From JBOICV01 sp050740255 (GTDB taxonomy: Bacteria > Pseudomonadota > Gammaproteobacteria > Nevskiales > JBOICV01): DNA of 51,083 bases. The notes under the pieces were generated by a model, which saw only the letters and a list, made by a program, of their open reading frames with translations, had not been told where the DNA came from and did not search any database. Made by a program: the position numbers and the translations under genes. Location of the stretch: NCBI GenBank assembly GCA_050740255.1, contig JBOICV010000100.1, positions 1 to 51,083 on the forward strand. The letters run 5' to 3'. Position 1 is the first letter of the stretch, and the number at the start of each line of letters is the position of its first letter. This document shows positions 38,894 to 46,910 of this stretch, one piece after another.

Positions 38894-38942
38894 CGGCGTC
38901 TGCTAGGATTCAGGCGGGGAAAATAATCAAAGGGGAGCCGCA

Positions 38943-39653
38943 ATGAAGCAGTTTTTTGCCATGCTCGCGGCCATAGCCATCGCATTATTTGCCTATGAGC
39001 TTTATCGCAAACCGCAGGTCGAAGAAGCCCAGCGTCAGGCTGAGGCGCTCAAGCAACAAACTGAACAGCTAGCCCAGCGCGCGGAAACGCTCAAGCGCGA
39101 AGCCGAAGCACAGCGCCAAGCAGCAGACGAGGAGCACGCCCAATACGCGGCCGCGCAAGCGGAGGCGATGCGGCAGCAGGCGGAACAGAGCAAAGCCGAG
39201 CAGGAGGCGCTCAGACAGCAGGCGCAGGAATTAAGCCGGCAGGCCACCGTGATGAAAGAGGAGGTAGACGCCCAGCGTGCCTATGCAGAGAAAGAAAGGG
39301 CTCACTACCAAAGCGCCGCCTATCTGGCAGAAGGCCTGAACGCGAGCGCCAACGCCAAGGCGGTGATTACGGAGTATTACCAGTCAAACGGCGAGTGGCC
39401 CAATTCGAATGAAGATGTGGGTCTGCCGGCGCCGGGGGAATTTTCCGGGCGAGCGCTGCGGAGCATGGCCGTTACCAGCGGCGGAACCATCAGGCTGACC
39501 TACAACGAAAAAACTGGCGTGCGCGGCGGCACGATCGAACTTATTCCGGATGCAAGCCAGCCGGAGATTGGCGTGAAGTGGCGCTGTGAATCCTCAAGCT
39601 ACAGCAACATCACCATCACGATTCCGCAGTGCATTTATCGCCGGCCGTCTTGA
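38943..39653 (+). CDS. Membrane-anchored coiled coil fused to a type IV pilin-like head
   Basis: A 236-residue protein in three parts. Residues 5-20 are a TM anchor (FFAMLAAIAIALFAYE). About 24-125 is an uninterrupted Gln/Glu/Ala-rich coiled coil with heptads (EEAQRQAEALKQQTEQLAQRA). About 126-236 reads like a type IV pilin globular domain (AKAVITEYYQSNGEWPNSNEDVGLP; GTIRLTYNEKTGVRGGTIELIP; GVKWRCESSS...TIPQC, with a disulphide-like Cys pair). There is no prepilin peptidase site (G/FTLIE), so it should not be assembled as a pilin. AAAGGGGAG precedes the ATG. No pilus genes adjoin. Function unknown. Confidence 0.82.
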   Translation: MKQFFAMLAAIAIALFAYELYRKPQVEEAQRQAEALKQQTEQLAQRAETLKREAEAQRQAADEEHAQYAAAQAEAMRQQAEQSKAEQEALRQQAQELSRQATVMKEEVDAQRAYAEKERAHYQSAAYLAEGLNASANAKAVITEYYQSNGEWPNSNEDVGLPAPGEFSGRALRSMAVTSGGTIRLTYNEKTGVRGGTIELIPDASQPEIGVKWRCESSSYSNITITIPQCIYRRPS

Positions 39654-39664
39654 GAATAGCGCCG

Positions 39665-40141
39665 CTAAAGCAGCTTCTCGATGTCCTTTTCCAGCGATTC
39701 CGGCGTGTCCTTGGGCGCGTAGCGCGCCGTCACCTTGCCGTTGCGGTCCACCAGAAACTTGGTGAAATTCCACTTGATGCCTTCCGTGCCGAGAACGCCC
39801 GGTGCGGTGCTTTTCAGCTCTTTATAAAGCGGGTGCGTACCCGCGCCATTCACCTCGATTTTCGCGAACATCGGAAAGCTCACGTCGTAATTCAGCGAAC
39901 AGAAATTCTTGATCTCGTCCGCATTGCCCGGTTCCTGATGGCCGAACTGGTCGCAGGGGAAGCCGAGTACGACCAGGCCTTTATCCTTGTATTTCCGGTA
40001 CAGCTCTTCCAGCCCTTTGTACTGTGGGGTGAAACCGCATTTGCTGGCCGTGTTGACGACTAACACCACCTTGCCCTGGTAATCGGTCAGCTTCTTGTCC
40101 TGGCCGTCAATGGTTTTTGTATTGTGGTCGTAAACGCTCAT
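39665..40141 (-). CDS. Glutathione peroxidase (Cys type)
   Basis: A 158-residue peroxidase. Peroxidatic C35 lies in VVNTASKCGFTPQYKGLEELY. The resolving region is FPCDQFGHQEPGNADEI, and the conserved Trp/Asn lie in IKWNFTKFLVDRNG. It uses Cys rather than selenocysteine, and most bacterial members accept thioredoxin. The start overlaps the ArsR-family stop (ATGA), making it the last gene of the arsenic/pst cluster and suggesting a role against arsenic-linked peroxide stress. Confidence 0.94.
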   Translation of the reverse strand: MSVYDHNTKTIDGQDKKLTDYQGKVVLVVNTASKCGFTPQYKGLEELYRKYKDKGLVVLGFPCDQFGHQEPGNADEIKNFCSLNYDVSFPMFAKIEVNGAGTHPLYKELKSTAPGVLGTEGIKWNFTKFLVDRNGKVTARYAPKDTPESLEKDIEKLL

Positions 40142-40458
40142 GAGACGCTCCGTGAGGGTGAATGAAACGACAGGCGGCAGCAGCCCAGGTCCAGTTCGTC
40201 GTGTGGGGCCCTGACCGCTACTGCCGGTGCCAATCGGTAGATTACGTGGCGACCCTCACGCACGGACAGCACCAGCCCGGCGTCGCGCAAGCCACGCAGG
40301 TGATGCGATAGCAGGGTCTGCTCGATGTCGAGGAGAGATGCCAGTTCGCCGGCGCTGCGTGGACCATCGAGTAGCGCGCGCAGTACCGTCAGGCGGCTCT
40401 GGTCCGCCAGCAGCTTGAGCGTTGCGGCGCACTGACCGTCGGTACTGCGTTGGCGCAT
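40138..40458 (-). CDS. ArsR/SmtB-family metalloregulator
   Basis: A 106-residue winged-helix repressor: AATLKLLADQSRLTVLRALLDG, AGELASLLDIEQTLLSHHLRGLRDAGLV (recognition helix), REGRHVIYRLA (wing). It lacks the CVC metal site of alpha-3. It has a C93-C94 pair near the C-terminus (LDLGCCRLSFH), placed like the C95/C96 of the Acidithiobacillus As(III)-sensing ArsR, plus C10. The start at 40458 lies 2 bp after pstB. It probably senses As(III) and controls the cluster; sensing is inferred. Confidence 0.88.
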   Translation of the reverse strand: MRQRSTDGQCAATLKLLADQSRLTVLRALLDGPRSAGELASLLDIEQTLLSHHLRGLRDAGLVLSVREGRHVIYRLAPAVAVRAPHDELDLGCCRLSFHSPSRSVS

Positions 40459-40460
40459 GT

Positions 40461-41279
40461 CTAACCCCGTCGTCCGTCTACATAAGCGGCGGCGCGTGCA
40501 TCGCGGGCGGCGGTGAAAACCTGGTGGGTCGGTCCATATTCGACCAGTTTGCCGATGCCGTCTTCCGTCCAGAATACTCCGGTCTGGTCGGCGATGCGCC
40601 GCGCCTGCTGCAGGTTGTGCGTAACGACCACCATGGTGTAACGCGTCTTGAGCCGCAGGATCAGTTCCTCGACCACAGCACTGGAAATCGGGTCGAGCGC
40701 AGAGCATGGCTCGTCCATCAGCAGCACGTCCGGCTCCAGCGCCAGGGCGCGGGCGATGCATAAGCGCTGCTGCTGGCCACCGGACAGGGACTGCGCCGCC
40801 GTGTGCAGCCGGTCTCTGACCTCGTCCCACAGTCCCACTTCGCGCAGCACGCGCTCGATGATGTCTTCACGCCGGCTGCGCACGCGTATGCCCAGATCAA
40901 TCAACGCCAGCTCGATGTTGCGGCGGATGGACAGCGGAAACGGGTTCGGCTTCTGGAAGATCATGCCGATGCGGCGCCGCAGCGGGGTGACATCGCCACG
41001 CCAGTTGCGGATGTCCTCGCAGCAGAACAGCATCTGCCCCTCGACCGCGCAGCCGGGCACCAGGTCGCTGAGCCGATTCAGCGCGGTCAGAAAGCTGGTC
41101 TTGCCGCAGCCCGAGGGGCCGATCAGCGCGGTGATCCGGTTCTGCGGGATGTCGAGGCTGACATTGCGGAAGGCCCAGCGGCCGCGGTAGGCCAGGCCCA
41201 GGTCACGCACCTGGAGCGCGGTATCGCAGACTGCTGAGTGATCGGTGTTCGGGATGAGGGTGGCGAGGGTCGGTTTCAT
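40461..41279 (-). CDS. pstB: Phosphate ABC transporter ATP-binding protein PstB
   Basis: A 272-residue ATPase: Walker A GPSGCGKTSFLTALNR, Q loop MIFQKPNPFPLSIRRNI, signature LSGGQQQRLCIARAL, Walker B DVLLMDEPCSALDP and H loop VVVTHNLQQARRIAD. The FQKPNPFP and ALNR elements are typical of PstB. An N-terminal extension of about 20 residues is present. It overlaps pstA by ATGA. No phoU follows; an ArsR-family gene stands in that place. Confidence 0.95.
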   Translation of the reverse strand: MKPTLATLIPNTDHSAVCDTALQVRDLGLAYRGRWAFRNVSLDIPQNRITALIGPSGCGKTSFLTALNRLSDLVPGCAVEGQMLFCCEDIRNWRGDVTPLRRRIGMIFQKPNPFPLSIRRNIELALIDLGIRVRSRREDIIERVLREVGLWDEVRDRLHTAAQSLSGGQQQRLCIARALALEPDVLLMDEPCSALDPISSAVVEELILRLKTRYTMVVVTHNLQQARRIADQTGVFWTEDGIGKLVEYGPTHQVFTAARDARAAAYVDGRRG

Positions 41280-42226
41280 GCAGGTCTCGTTTGCCGGTGC
41301 AGCCAGCGGTCGGTAATCCAGGACGCGGCGCCGTTGATGACGAGCAGCAGCGCCACCAGCACCAGGGCTGCGGCATAGGCATTAGCTTCGCCGCCGCCCA
41401 CATTCATGGACAGGTCAAAGATGTGGATGGACAGCGCGCGACCGGAATCCAGCAGCGATTCCGGCATGCGATCCACATAGCCGCTGGTGAAGATCAGCGC
41501 CGCAGTTTCGGCAAGGGCGCGGCCGATGCCCAGTACCAGGCCCACCACCAGTCCCGGCGTGGCCAGCGGCAGCAGAACGCTGAACAGCGTGCGCGCGCGG
41601 GAGAGGCCGAGCGCCGCCGCGCCATGACGATACTCGTCCGGTACGGAGCGGAAGCCCTCTTCGGTAGCGCGGATCAGAATCGGCAACACCATGCAGGCCA
41701 GCGTCAGTCCGCCGGCGAGAATCGAAAAACCCATGCCCAGATAGATGCAGAAGAATGCGTTTCCGAACAGACCGAAGACGATGGACGGCACGCCGGACAG
41801 CACGTCGAGACTGCGCCGCACCAGCCGCCCGAAACCGGATTCGGCCGAGGTGTATTCCGACAAAAATATCGCCGCGCCCACGCCCAGCGGCACGCTCACC
41901 GCCATGCACACGCCCAGAATCAGCAGCGTGGAAACCAGGATCGGTCCGATGCCGCCTTCGCGGCCGGCGTTGAGCGGCACACCCGTGAGAAACGCCCAGC
42001 TGATCTGCCCAAGCCCGTGCCAGACGATGTCGCCCAGCAGCCAGCAGAACGCGGAGGTCACCAGCAGCGCCGCTGACCAGACCAGCAGTTGGTCCGCCTT
42101 GGGAATTAACTGCGCAATTCTTTTTCCGTCATTCCGGCGAAAGCCGGAATCCAGGCTGTTCAAAAAACTGGACACCTCCCGGCAAAAGCCGGGATCACGC
42201 CGGTGTGACGAATGATTATTAGCCAT
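41276..42226 (-). CDS. pstA: Phosphate ABC transporter permease PstA, repeat-derived N-terminus
   Basis: A 316-residue permease. PstA features are FLTGVPLNAGREGGIGPILVSTLLILGVCM, VPLGVGAAIFLSEY, RRSLDVLSGVPSIVFGLFGNAF, PDEYRHGAAALGLSRARTLFSVLLPLATPGLVVGLVLGIGRALAETAALIFTSGY and a final TM segment. The first about 36 residues (MANNHSSHRRDPGFCREVSS...SLDSGFRRNDGK) are the translation of a dispersed repeat (42128-42209). The only start codon overlaps pstC (ATGGCTAA, 8 nt), and no normal start lies between repeat and body. The extension is probably tolerated at the cytoplasmic N-terminus. Confidence 0.94.
   Translation of the reverse strand: MANNHSSHRRDPGFCREVSSFLNSLDSGFRRNDGKRIAQLIPKADQLLVWSAALLVTSAFCWLLGDIVWHGLGQISWAFLTGVPLNAGREGGIGPILVSTLLILGVCMAVSVPLGVGAAIFLSEYTSAESGFGRLVRRSLDVLSGVPSIVFGLFGNAFFCIYLGMGFSILAGGLTLACMVLPILIRATEEGFRSVPDEYRHGAAALGLSRARTLFSVLLPLATPGLVVGLVLGIGRALAETAALIFTSGYVDRMPESLLDSGRALSIHIFDLSMNVGGGEANAYAAALVLVALLLVINGAASWITDRWLHRQTRPA
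42128..42209. repeat. GTCATTCCGGCGAAAGCCGG-type inverted repeat inside pstA
   Basis: GTCATTCCGGCGAAAGCCGG followed by AATCCAG at one end, and CCCGGCAAAAGCCGGGATCACGCCGGTGTGAC at the other. It is the same family as 20681-20750, but here it is within coding sequence and in frame. Confidence 0.78.
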
Positions 42227-43067
42227 GCGCCTCGCCCCGGCGCTGCATATGTTCGGCCGCAGCCGCCAGCATGACGATCATCGCCAGCAGTACCAGACCG
42301 CTGACGAACAGCGCCGAACGGTGATCGCCCAGTGCATAGGCCATCTCAAGCGCAATGTTGGCGGTGAGTGTGCGGATCGGATCGAACAGCGAACCCGGCG
42401 TCTGCACGATGTTGCCGCAGACCATCAGTATCGCCATGGTCTCGCCGATGGCGCGGCCGGTTTCCAGAATCACGCCGGTGAACAAGCCCGATCGCGCCGC
42501 CGGCAGCAGCACTCGCGTCACCGTGTTCCAGCGCGACAATCCGAGCGCCGCCGCGCCGCGCAGATAGTGCTGCGGCACATTGGCCAGCGCGGCGTCGGCC
42601 ATCAGCGCGATGGTCGGCAGAATCATCAACGTCAGAATCAGAATGCCGGCGAGCAGACTCGGCCCCGGCGGGTGCAGCTCGCGAATCAAGGGCACCAGCA
42701 CCACCAGTCCCCAGAAGCCATAAACCACCGACGGGATGCCGGCCAGCAGTTCAATCATGCGCCGGTAAATCCGCGCCACCGGCGGCGGCGCGTAGTAGTG
42801 GCAGAACACCGCCGATAGCACGCCCAGCGGCGTGGCGATCAGCACCGAGCCGAGCATCGCGTAGAGCGTGCCCCACAACATCGGCAGCAGATTGAAGCTG
42901 CCGCTGGTGGGGTGCCAGGACGGGTCAGTAAAAAAGCGCGCGACGCCGACGTGACTCAAGGCCGGCCAGGATTCCAGCAGCAGAAAAGCGGCAATCAGCA
43001 GAATCACCGCGCCGGCCGCCAGGGCGCAGGCGCGCAGCGTCCACAACAATAGGTGATCTTTATTCAA
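42219..43067 (-). CDS. pstC: Phosphate ABC transporter permease PstC (TTG start)
   Basis: A 282-residue permease: FTDPSWHPTSGSFNLLPMLWGTLYAMLGSVLIATPLGVLSAVFCHYYAP, MIELLAGIPSVVYGFWGLVVLVPLI, LPTIALMADAALANVPQHYLRGAAALGLSRWNTVTRVLLPAARSGLFTGVILETGRAIGETMAILMVCG. These are the PstC EAA loop and six-TM layout. The start is TTG at 43067, overlapping the pstS stop by 8 nt. Its stop overlaps pstA by 8 nt. Confidence 0.95.
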   Translation of the reverse strand: MNKDHLLLWTLRACALAAGAVILLIAAFLLLESWPALSHVGVARFFTDPSWHPTSGSFNLLPMLWGTLYAMLGSVLIATPLGVLSAVFCHYYAPPPVARIYRRMIELLAGIPSVVYGFWGLVVLVPLIRELHPPGPSLLAGILILTLMILPTIALMADAALANVPQHYLRGAAALGLSRWNTVTRVLLPAARSGLFTGVILETGRAIGETMAILMVCGNIVQTPGSLFDPIRTLTANIALEMAYALGDHRSALFVSGLVLLAMIVMLAAAAEHMQRRGEAHG

Positions 43068-43935
43068 GCGGCACGAAATACAACTGCTGCACCAGATCGT
43101 GAACCGCCGGTGAGCGTGCGTAATCAGTAAAGTCCTTCTTCAAGCCCGTGGCGGCTTCCTTCGTCACCAGCGTCAGCGGCCGCGACAGCGGGAAACTGCC
43201 GTTTCGCACGTTTTCAATCGAGGCGGCGATGCCTTTCATCGCCAGCAGCTTGATGGGCGTGCCGTGGGTGGCGGCGTACTCGGCCGAGCCGATGGAAACA
43301 TAGGCGATACCGTCGGGATTGCCCGCCAGAGTTTTGATGCCCTGCTCGTTGTCGCCGATGATCACCGAGGCCTTGACCTGCTCGCTCTTGAGCTTGAAGT
43401 AGCTCAGAAACAGTTCCAGGGTCGAGCGGCCTTCGGCCTTGTTGATGACCGTGATGGGCGCGTCCTTGCCGCCGGCGTCTTTCCAGTTGCTTATCTCCCC
43501 GGTATAAATTTTCACCACCTGTTCGTCACTCAAGGCCGTCACCGGGTTCGCGCTGTGCAGGATGACGCCAATCCCGTCGCGGGCGATGGCATAACCGGAC
43601 AAATCCTTCTCCTCGTCCTTGAGCGCACGCGAAGCCATGCCGATATCAGCCAGACCGGCGCGCGCGTCGCTAACACCGCGCGAGGAGCCGCCGGTCTGCA
43701 CATCGATGCGCACGCCCGGATGCGCGGCCTCATAGCGCTTGGCGATTTCGCCGATAAGGGGCGCTATGGTGCTGGAACCCGTCAGCACCAGTTTCCGGGT
43801 TTGCGGCGAAGCGGGTGCATCAGAGCGGCTGCATCCCGTCGGCGATAGCGCGGTCAGCAACAGACAGGCGAATATCGTTTGAATTCTCGCTGATATGAAG
43901 AATGATTGAACTGTTGGGCGCAATCCGACCGACAT
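43060..43935 (-). CDS. pstS: Phosphate (or arsenate) ABC transporter substrate-binding lipoprotein PstS
   Basis: A 291-residue periplasmic binding protein with a lipobox (LLLTALSPTGCSRSD). The anion-binding segments are LTGSSTIAPLIGEIAKRYEAAHPGVRIDVQTGGSSRGVSDARAGLADIGMASRAL, IARDGIGVILHSANPVTALSDEQVVKIYTGEISNWKD, and the NKAEGRSTLELFLSYF site. The start at 43935 has GGAG 8 nt upstream. Being directly downstream of arsM and arsS, it may be tuned for arsenate uptake or discrimination; that is inference. Confidence 0.93.
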   Translation of the reverse strand: MSVGLRPTVQSFFISARIQTIFACLLLTALSPTGCSRSDAPASPQTRKLVLTGSSTIAPLIGEIAKRYEAAHPGVRIDVQTGGSSRGVSDARAGLADIGMASRALKDEEKDLSGYAIARDGIGVILHSANPVTALSDEQVVKIYTGEISNWKDAGGKDAPITVINKAEGRSTLELFLSYFKLKSEQVKASVIIGDNEQGIKTLAGNPDGIAYVSIGSAEYAATHGTPIKLLAMKGIAASIENVRNGSFPLSRPLTLVTKEAATGLKKDFTDYARSPAVHDLVQQLYFVPLE

Positions 43936-43982
43936 GACGTTTCTCCGGATCAAAATCAGGTAAGGGTTAAGGACTGATGCGG

Positions 43983-45005
43983 TTAAGCGATTACGCCGCC
44001 ACAGCTTGAGCCCGCGCCCGCGGTACAACCAAGGCAGTGCGAGTCAAAGCGGACGCGCCGCTGCATCAGCCGGTCGAAGTCGAAATCGAAGATGGTCGGG
44101 CGGCCGCGCTGCCCGGCGATCTCCATTTCCAGCATCTGATTGAAATCGCAATCGTAAATCGTGCCATCGTGCCCGACGCTGATCAGACTACGGCACATCA
44201 CGCCTTCAGCCGCGACCGGATTGAAGGCGGTCAGCAGCTTTTCCATGTACTCCTCGTACTGCCCGGATTTCTCCAGGTGCAGCCGGAAGCGGTTGATCGG
44301 CATGTTGGTGATGGTGAACAGCTTGTTGAAACTCAGGCCCCATTTGTCCTGCAGTTCGCGCTTGTAGTCCGCCTCCAGCGCGGCCTGCGGCGGCGGCAGA
44401 TAAGGTCCCACTGGGTTGTACACCAGATTCAGCTCCAGGCCGCTGCCGTCCCGGCCATAACCCCGTTCGTTGAGCAGGCGCATGCCAGCGATGCTTTTCT
44501 GGAAGACCCCGGAGCCGCGCTGCGCGTCCGTGAAATATTCCTGGTAGTAAGGCAGCGAAGAAATCACCTCACAGCCCTGCTCGGCAAAAAACTGCGGCAA
44601 ATAGTTTTTTTGCTCGCCGGTTTGCGGATTGCCGTCGAAGGTGACGGTGAGGTTATGCCGCACCATCACATGCTTGCCGAGCTTTACCGCTTCGCGCACG
44701 AATGAATCAAAATCCGGATGCAACTCCGGTGCGCCACCGGTGATATCCAGTTTTTTGATCTGGGCGTGCGCCGCCAGGATTGCCAGACATTTCTCGATTC
44801 CCGCCCGCGACAGCTTCTCGGTTCGCGTCGGCGAAGCATCCACGTGGCAATGGCGGCAGGCCTGATTGCAGAGCTTGGTGATGTTGACCTGCAGTGTTTC
44901 CACTGACAGTGGAGACAGCTCAAGACCATGAGCCGTTAGCGCCGCGTCGAAGTCGTAGCGCGGATGGGGCCGGGGCGCTTCCGCTCTGAGAGGAATAATG
45001 GTCAT
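43983..45005 (-). CDS. arsS: Arsenosugar biosynthesis radical SAM protein ArsS
   Basis: A 340-residue radical SAM enzyme: cluster motif C46-x3-C50-x2-C53 in ITKLCNQACRHCHVDASPTR, then IKKLDITGGAPELHPDF, MVRHNLTV, ELNLVYNPVGPYLPPPQAALEADYK and a Cys-rich C-terminus (MCRSLISVGHDGTIYDCDFNQMLEM; HCLGCTAGAGSSCGG). These match the family that installs an adenosyl-derived group on methylated arsenic on the way to arsenosugars. Some relatives carry selenocysteine near the end; here it is Cys. It lies downstream of arsM, across a repeat. Confidence 0.93.
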   Translation of the reverse strand: MTIIPLRAEAPRPHPRYDFDAALTAHGLELSPLSVETLQVNITKLCNQACRHCHVDASPTRTEKLSRAGIEKCLAILAAHAQIKKLDITGGAPELHPDFDSFVREAVKLGKHVMVRHNLTVTFDGNPQTGEQKNYLPQFFAEQGCEVISSLPYYQEYFTDAQRGSGVFQKSIAGMRLLNERGYGRDGSGLELNLVYNPVGPYLPPPQAALEADYKRELQDKWGLSFNKLFTITNMPINRFRLHLEKSGQYEEYMEKLLTAFNPVAAEGVMCRSLISVGHDGTIYDCDFNQMLEMEIAGQRGRPTIFDFDFDRLMQRRVRFDSHCLGCTAGAGSSCGGVIA

Positions 45006-45028
45006 GCTGGGGCCTGCGCACAAGCCTT

Positions 45029-45126
45029 TTCTCCTCCTCCTTGAGGGGGGAGGATTAAGGTGGGGGTGAGACGTTTGCGGTGGCCGCGCACCCTCACCCT
45101 GACCCTCTCCCCTCGAGGGAGAGGGG
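45029..45126. repeat. Pair of CCCTC-type palindromic repeats between arsM and arsS
   Basis: TTTTCTCCTCCTCCTTGAGGGGGGAGGA (from 45029) and CCCTCACCCTGACCCTCTCCCCTCGAGGGAGAGGGG (to 45126) face each other, as in the hisE-tatA copy. They could alter the ratio of arsM to downstream transcripts. Confidence 0.7.
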
Positions 45127-45162
45127 ACGCATCATTGAGGGTCGGAGCGAGATGAGAAGCCA

Positions 45163-46221
45163 TCAGCAACAGCCGGCTTTGGCGCCAGCCTCACTGGTTT
45201 GCATCAGCGTGGACGGGCCACAGTCAAACAAGCCGTAATGAACCGACTTGTCGCCTTCTATCTGAAAATGACGCGCATAACGCGTTTGGCCAAGCATGTC
45301 CGCGGTATTGCCGCAAACCAGCATCGGCTTGCCGCACTCGAAATGATGATGGTCGTCGAGGTCAAAGGCGTGCGGCGATTCCGGAAGGCCGCCGAGATAG
45401 CGCGCCACCTGGCCGAAATCCTCGCAACGATCTTCCAGCGGCAGTTTGAACGCGCGCACGGTCATCGAATAAAAACCGATATGCCCGACCTTGCGCTCAA
45501 CTTCGGGACTGTTCAGCGCGATGCGGCTGCTGGCGCAGACGCGCGCATCGAAACAGCCCACCGCGCCCATCAGGCGCCGGAAGTCCTCGATATAAAGCGC
45601 TCCGCCCAGGCATTCGCCGAGCAGCACCGGATCCTCATCCAGCGGCGCGGGGATGCGCCGGTCCGCGAACACATCGGAGAAATACAGTTCGCCGCCGGGC
45701 TTGAGCACGCGGAAAATCTCCGCGAAGACTCGCGCTTTGTCGGGTGAAAGATTCAGCACACAGTTGGAGACGACCACATCCACGCTGGCGTCTTCGACCC
45801 CGGCCGCGCCGAGGTCTTCGATATAACCGTGGCGGAACTCGACGTTCGCCGAGCCGAATTTCTTGGCGTGATACTCCCGATGCCGGCGCGCGACCGCGAG
45901 TTGCTCATCGGTCATGTCCACGCCAATGACATGCCCGCTCGGCCCCACCAGCTTGGACAATAGATAGCAGTCGCGGCCGGAGCCGCAGCCCAGATCCAGC
46001 ACGGTGCAGCCTTGCAGCGCGGGCGGCAGCGGCGAGCCGCAACCATAAAATCGGTCTTTGACTTCCGGATGCAGGTCCTTGAGAACCTCCCGCAGATACG
46101 CGGGCATGGACTCCGCCGTGCAGCAGGCGCTGGTCTGCAAGTCCCCGGTGCTTTTCAGCACCTTGCCGTAATAGTCCTTCACCAGCTCAGTAGTGTCGGA
46201 GGCGGATTTTTGTGGCTCCAT
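45163..46221 (-). CDS. arsM: Arsenite methyltransferase ArsM
   Basis: A 352-residue SAM methyltransferase. Motif I is VLDLGCGSGRDCYLLSKLVG (74-93). The four As(III)-site cysteines of algal ArsM have counterparts: C33 in TSACCTAES, C61 in FYGCGSP, C154 in VVSNCVLNL and C204 in LGECLGGALYIEDFRRL. The start at 46221 (MEPQKSASDTTELVKDYYGKVL) fits the family. The C-terminal domain ends in a Cys pair (AGCC). It precedes arsS and would provide methylated arsenic as precursor or detoxification product. Confidence 0.95.
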   Translation of the reverse strand: MEPQKSASDTTELVKDYYGKVLKSTGDLQTSACCTAESMPAYLREVLKDLHPEVKDRFYGCGSPLPPALQGCTVLDLGCGSGRDCYLLSKLVGPSGHVIGVDMTDEQLAVARRHREYHAKKFGSANVEFRHGYIEDLGAAGVEDASVDVVVSNCVLNLSPDKARVFAEIFRVLKPGGELYFSDVFADRRIPAPLDEDPVLLGECLGGALYIEDFRRLMGAVGCFDARVCASSRIALNSPEVERKVGHIGFYSMTVRAFKLPLEDRCEDFGQVARYLGGLPESPHAFDLDDHHHFECGKPMLVCGNTADMLGQTRYARHFQIEGDKSVHYGLFDCGPSTLMQTSEAGAKAGCC

Positions 46222-46292
46222 GTCCAGTCCTGGTGCAAAAACAATGCGCGGGGTATACAGCATGCACCCGGCCCTGCCGCCAAGGGAAGGGG

Positions 46293-46862
46293 CTAGCTCT
46301 GTTCTGCCAGCAGGGTTTCGATATCAGCCTCGATCCGCCGCGCTCGCGCGTCACCGGCGTGAGTCTCACCGAAGTAGCGGCCGCGCACACGACCTTGCTT
46401 GTCTATCAGATAAAACGCCGGCCAGTAGCGGTTGCCCAGTGCGTTCCAGTAGGAATAGTCATTGTCCATCATCACTGGATGCTTGAGACCGAATTCCGCA
46501 ATCTTCTTCTCGATGTTGGCCCGCACCCGCTCGTAGTCGAACTCCGGCGTATGCACGCCGATCACGCGCAGGCCGCGATCGTGTAGCCGCCCTTCCAGCC
46601 CGTTAAGCCAGGGAAAAGAGCGGTAACAGTTCCAGCAGGCGAAGGTCCAGAAATCCAGCAGTACCACCGTGCCGCGCAGCGACGTCAGCGTCAGCGGCGG
46701 CGAGTTGATCCAGTCCGCCGCGGCTGTGTGCGTAAACGTCGGCACTGGCGAAGCCGCCGCAGCCGGATCGAGCTGGGCGCTGGCGGATGTGGCTAGCATC
46801 GTCAGAGCCAGCAGGGCCGGGAGGGTGTGATATCGCTTGAGGCTAAGCCGGTGCGGTTTCAT
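46293..46862 (-). CDS. Exported thioredoxin-like (TlpA/redoxin) protein
   Basis: A 189-residue protein with a signal peptide (LPALLALTMLATSASAQ) and a thioredoxin fold: LRGTVVLLDFWTFACWNCYRSFPWLNGLE holds the CxxC at C76/C79. GLRVIGVHTPEFDYERVRANIEKKIAEFGLKHPVMMDNDYSYWNALGNRYWPAFYLIDKQGRVRGRYFGE follows with the cis-Pro region. This form (WTxxCxNC, HTPEF) resembles redoxins near DipZ/CcdA systems. It probably reduces periplasmic thiols in the arsenic cluster. Confidence 0.9.
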   Translation of the reverse strand: MKPHRLSLKRYHTLPALLALTMLATSASAQLDPAAAASPVPTFTHTAAADWINSPPLTLTSLRGTVVLLDFWTFACWNCYRSFPWLNGLEGRLHDRGLRVIGVHTPEFDYERVRANIEKKIAEFGLKHPVMMDNDYSYWNALGNRYWPAFYLIDKQGRVRGRYFGETHAGDARARRIEADIETLLAEQS

Positions 46863-46910
46863 CTCGAGATTACGCACGCCGCACGCGGCCGGATGCAGGC
46901 GGATCGAGAT

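Noticed and set aside
41291..42076. 261-codon open frame antisense to pstA
   Set aside because: Composition rich in Gln/Arg/His, as expected from the complement of a membrane-protein gene; pstA is well supported.
43983..45005. Selenocysteine in ArsS
   Set aside because: Relatives can have Sec near the C-terminus, but here the codons in GSSCGG and the other Cys sites are normal Cys codons and no in-frame TGA occurs before the end.
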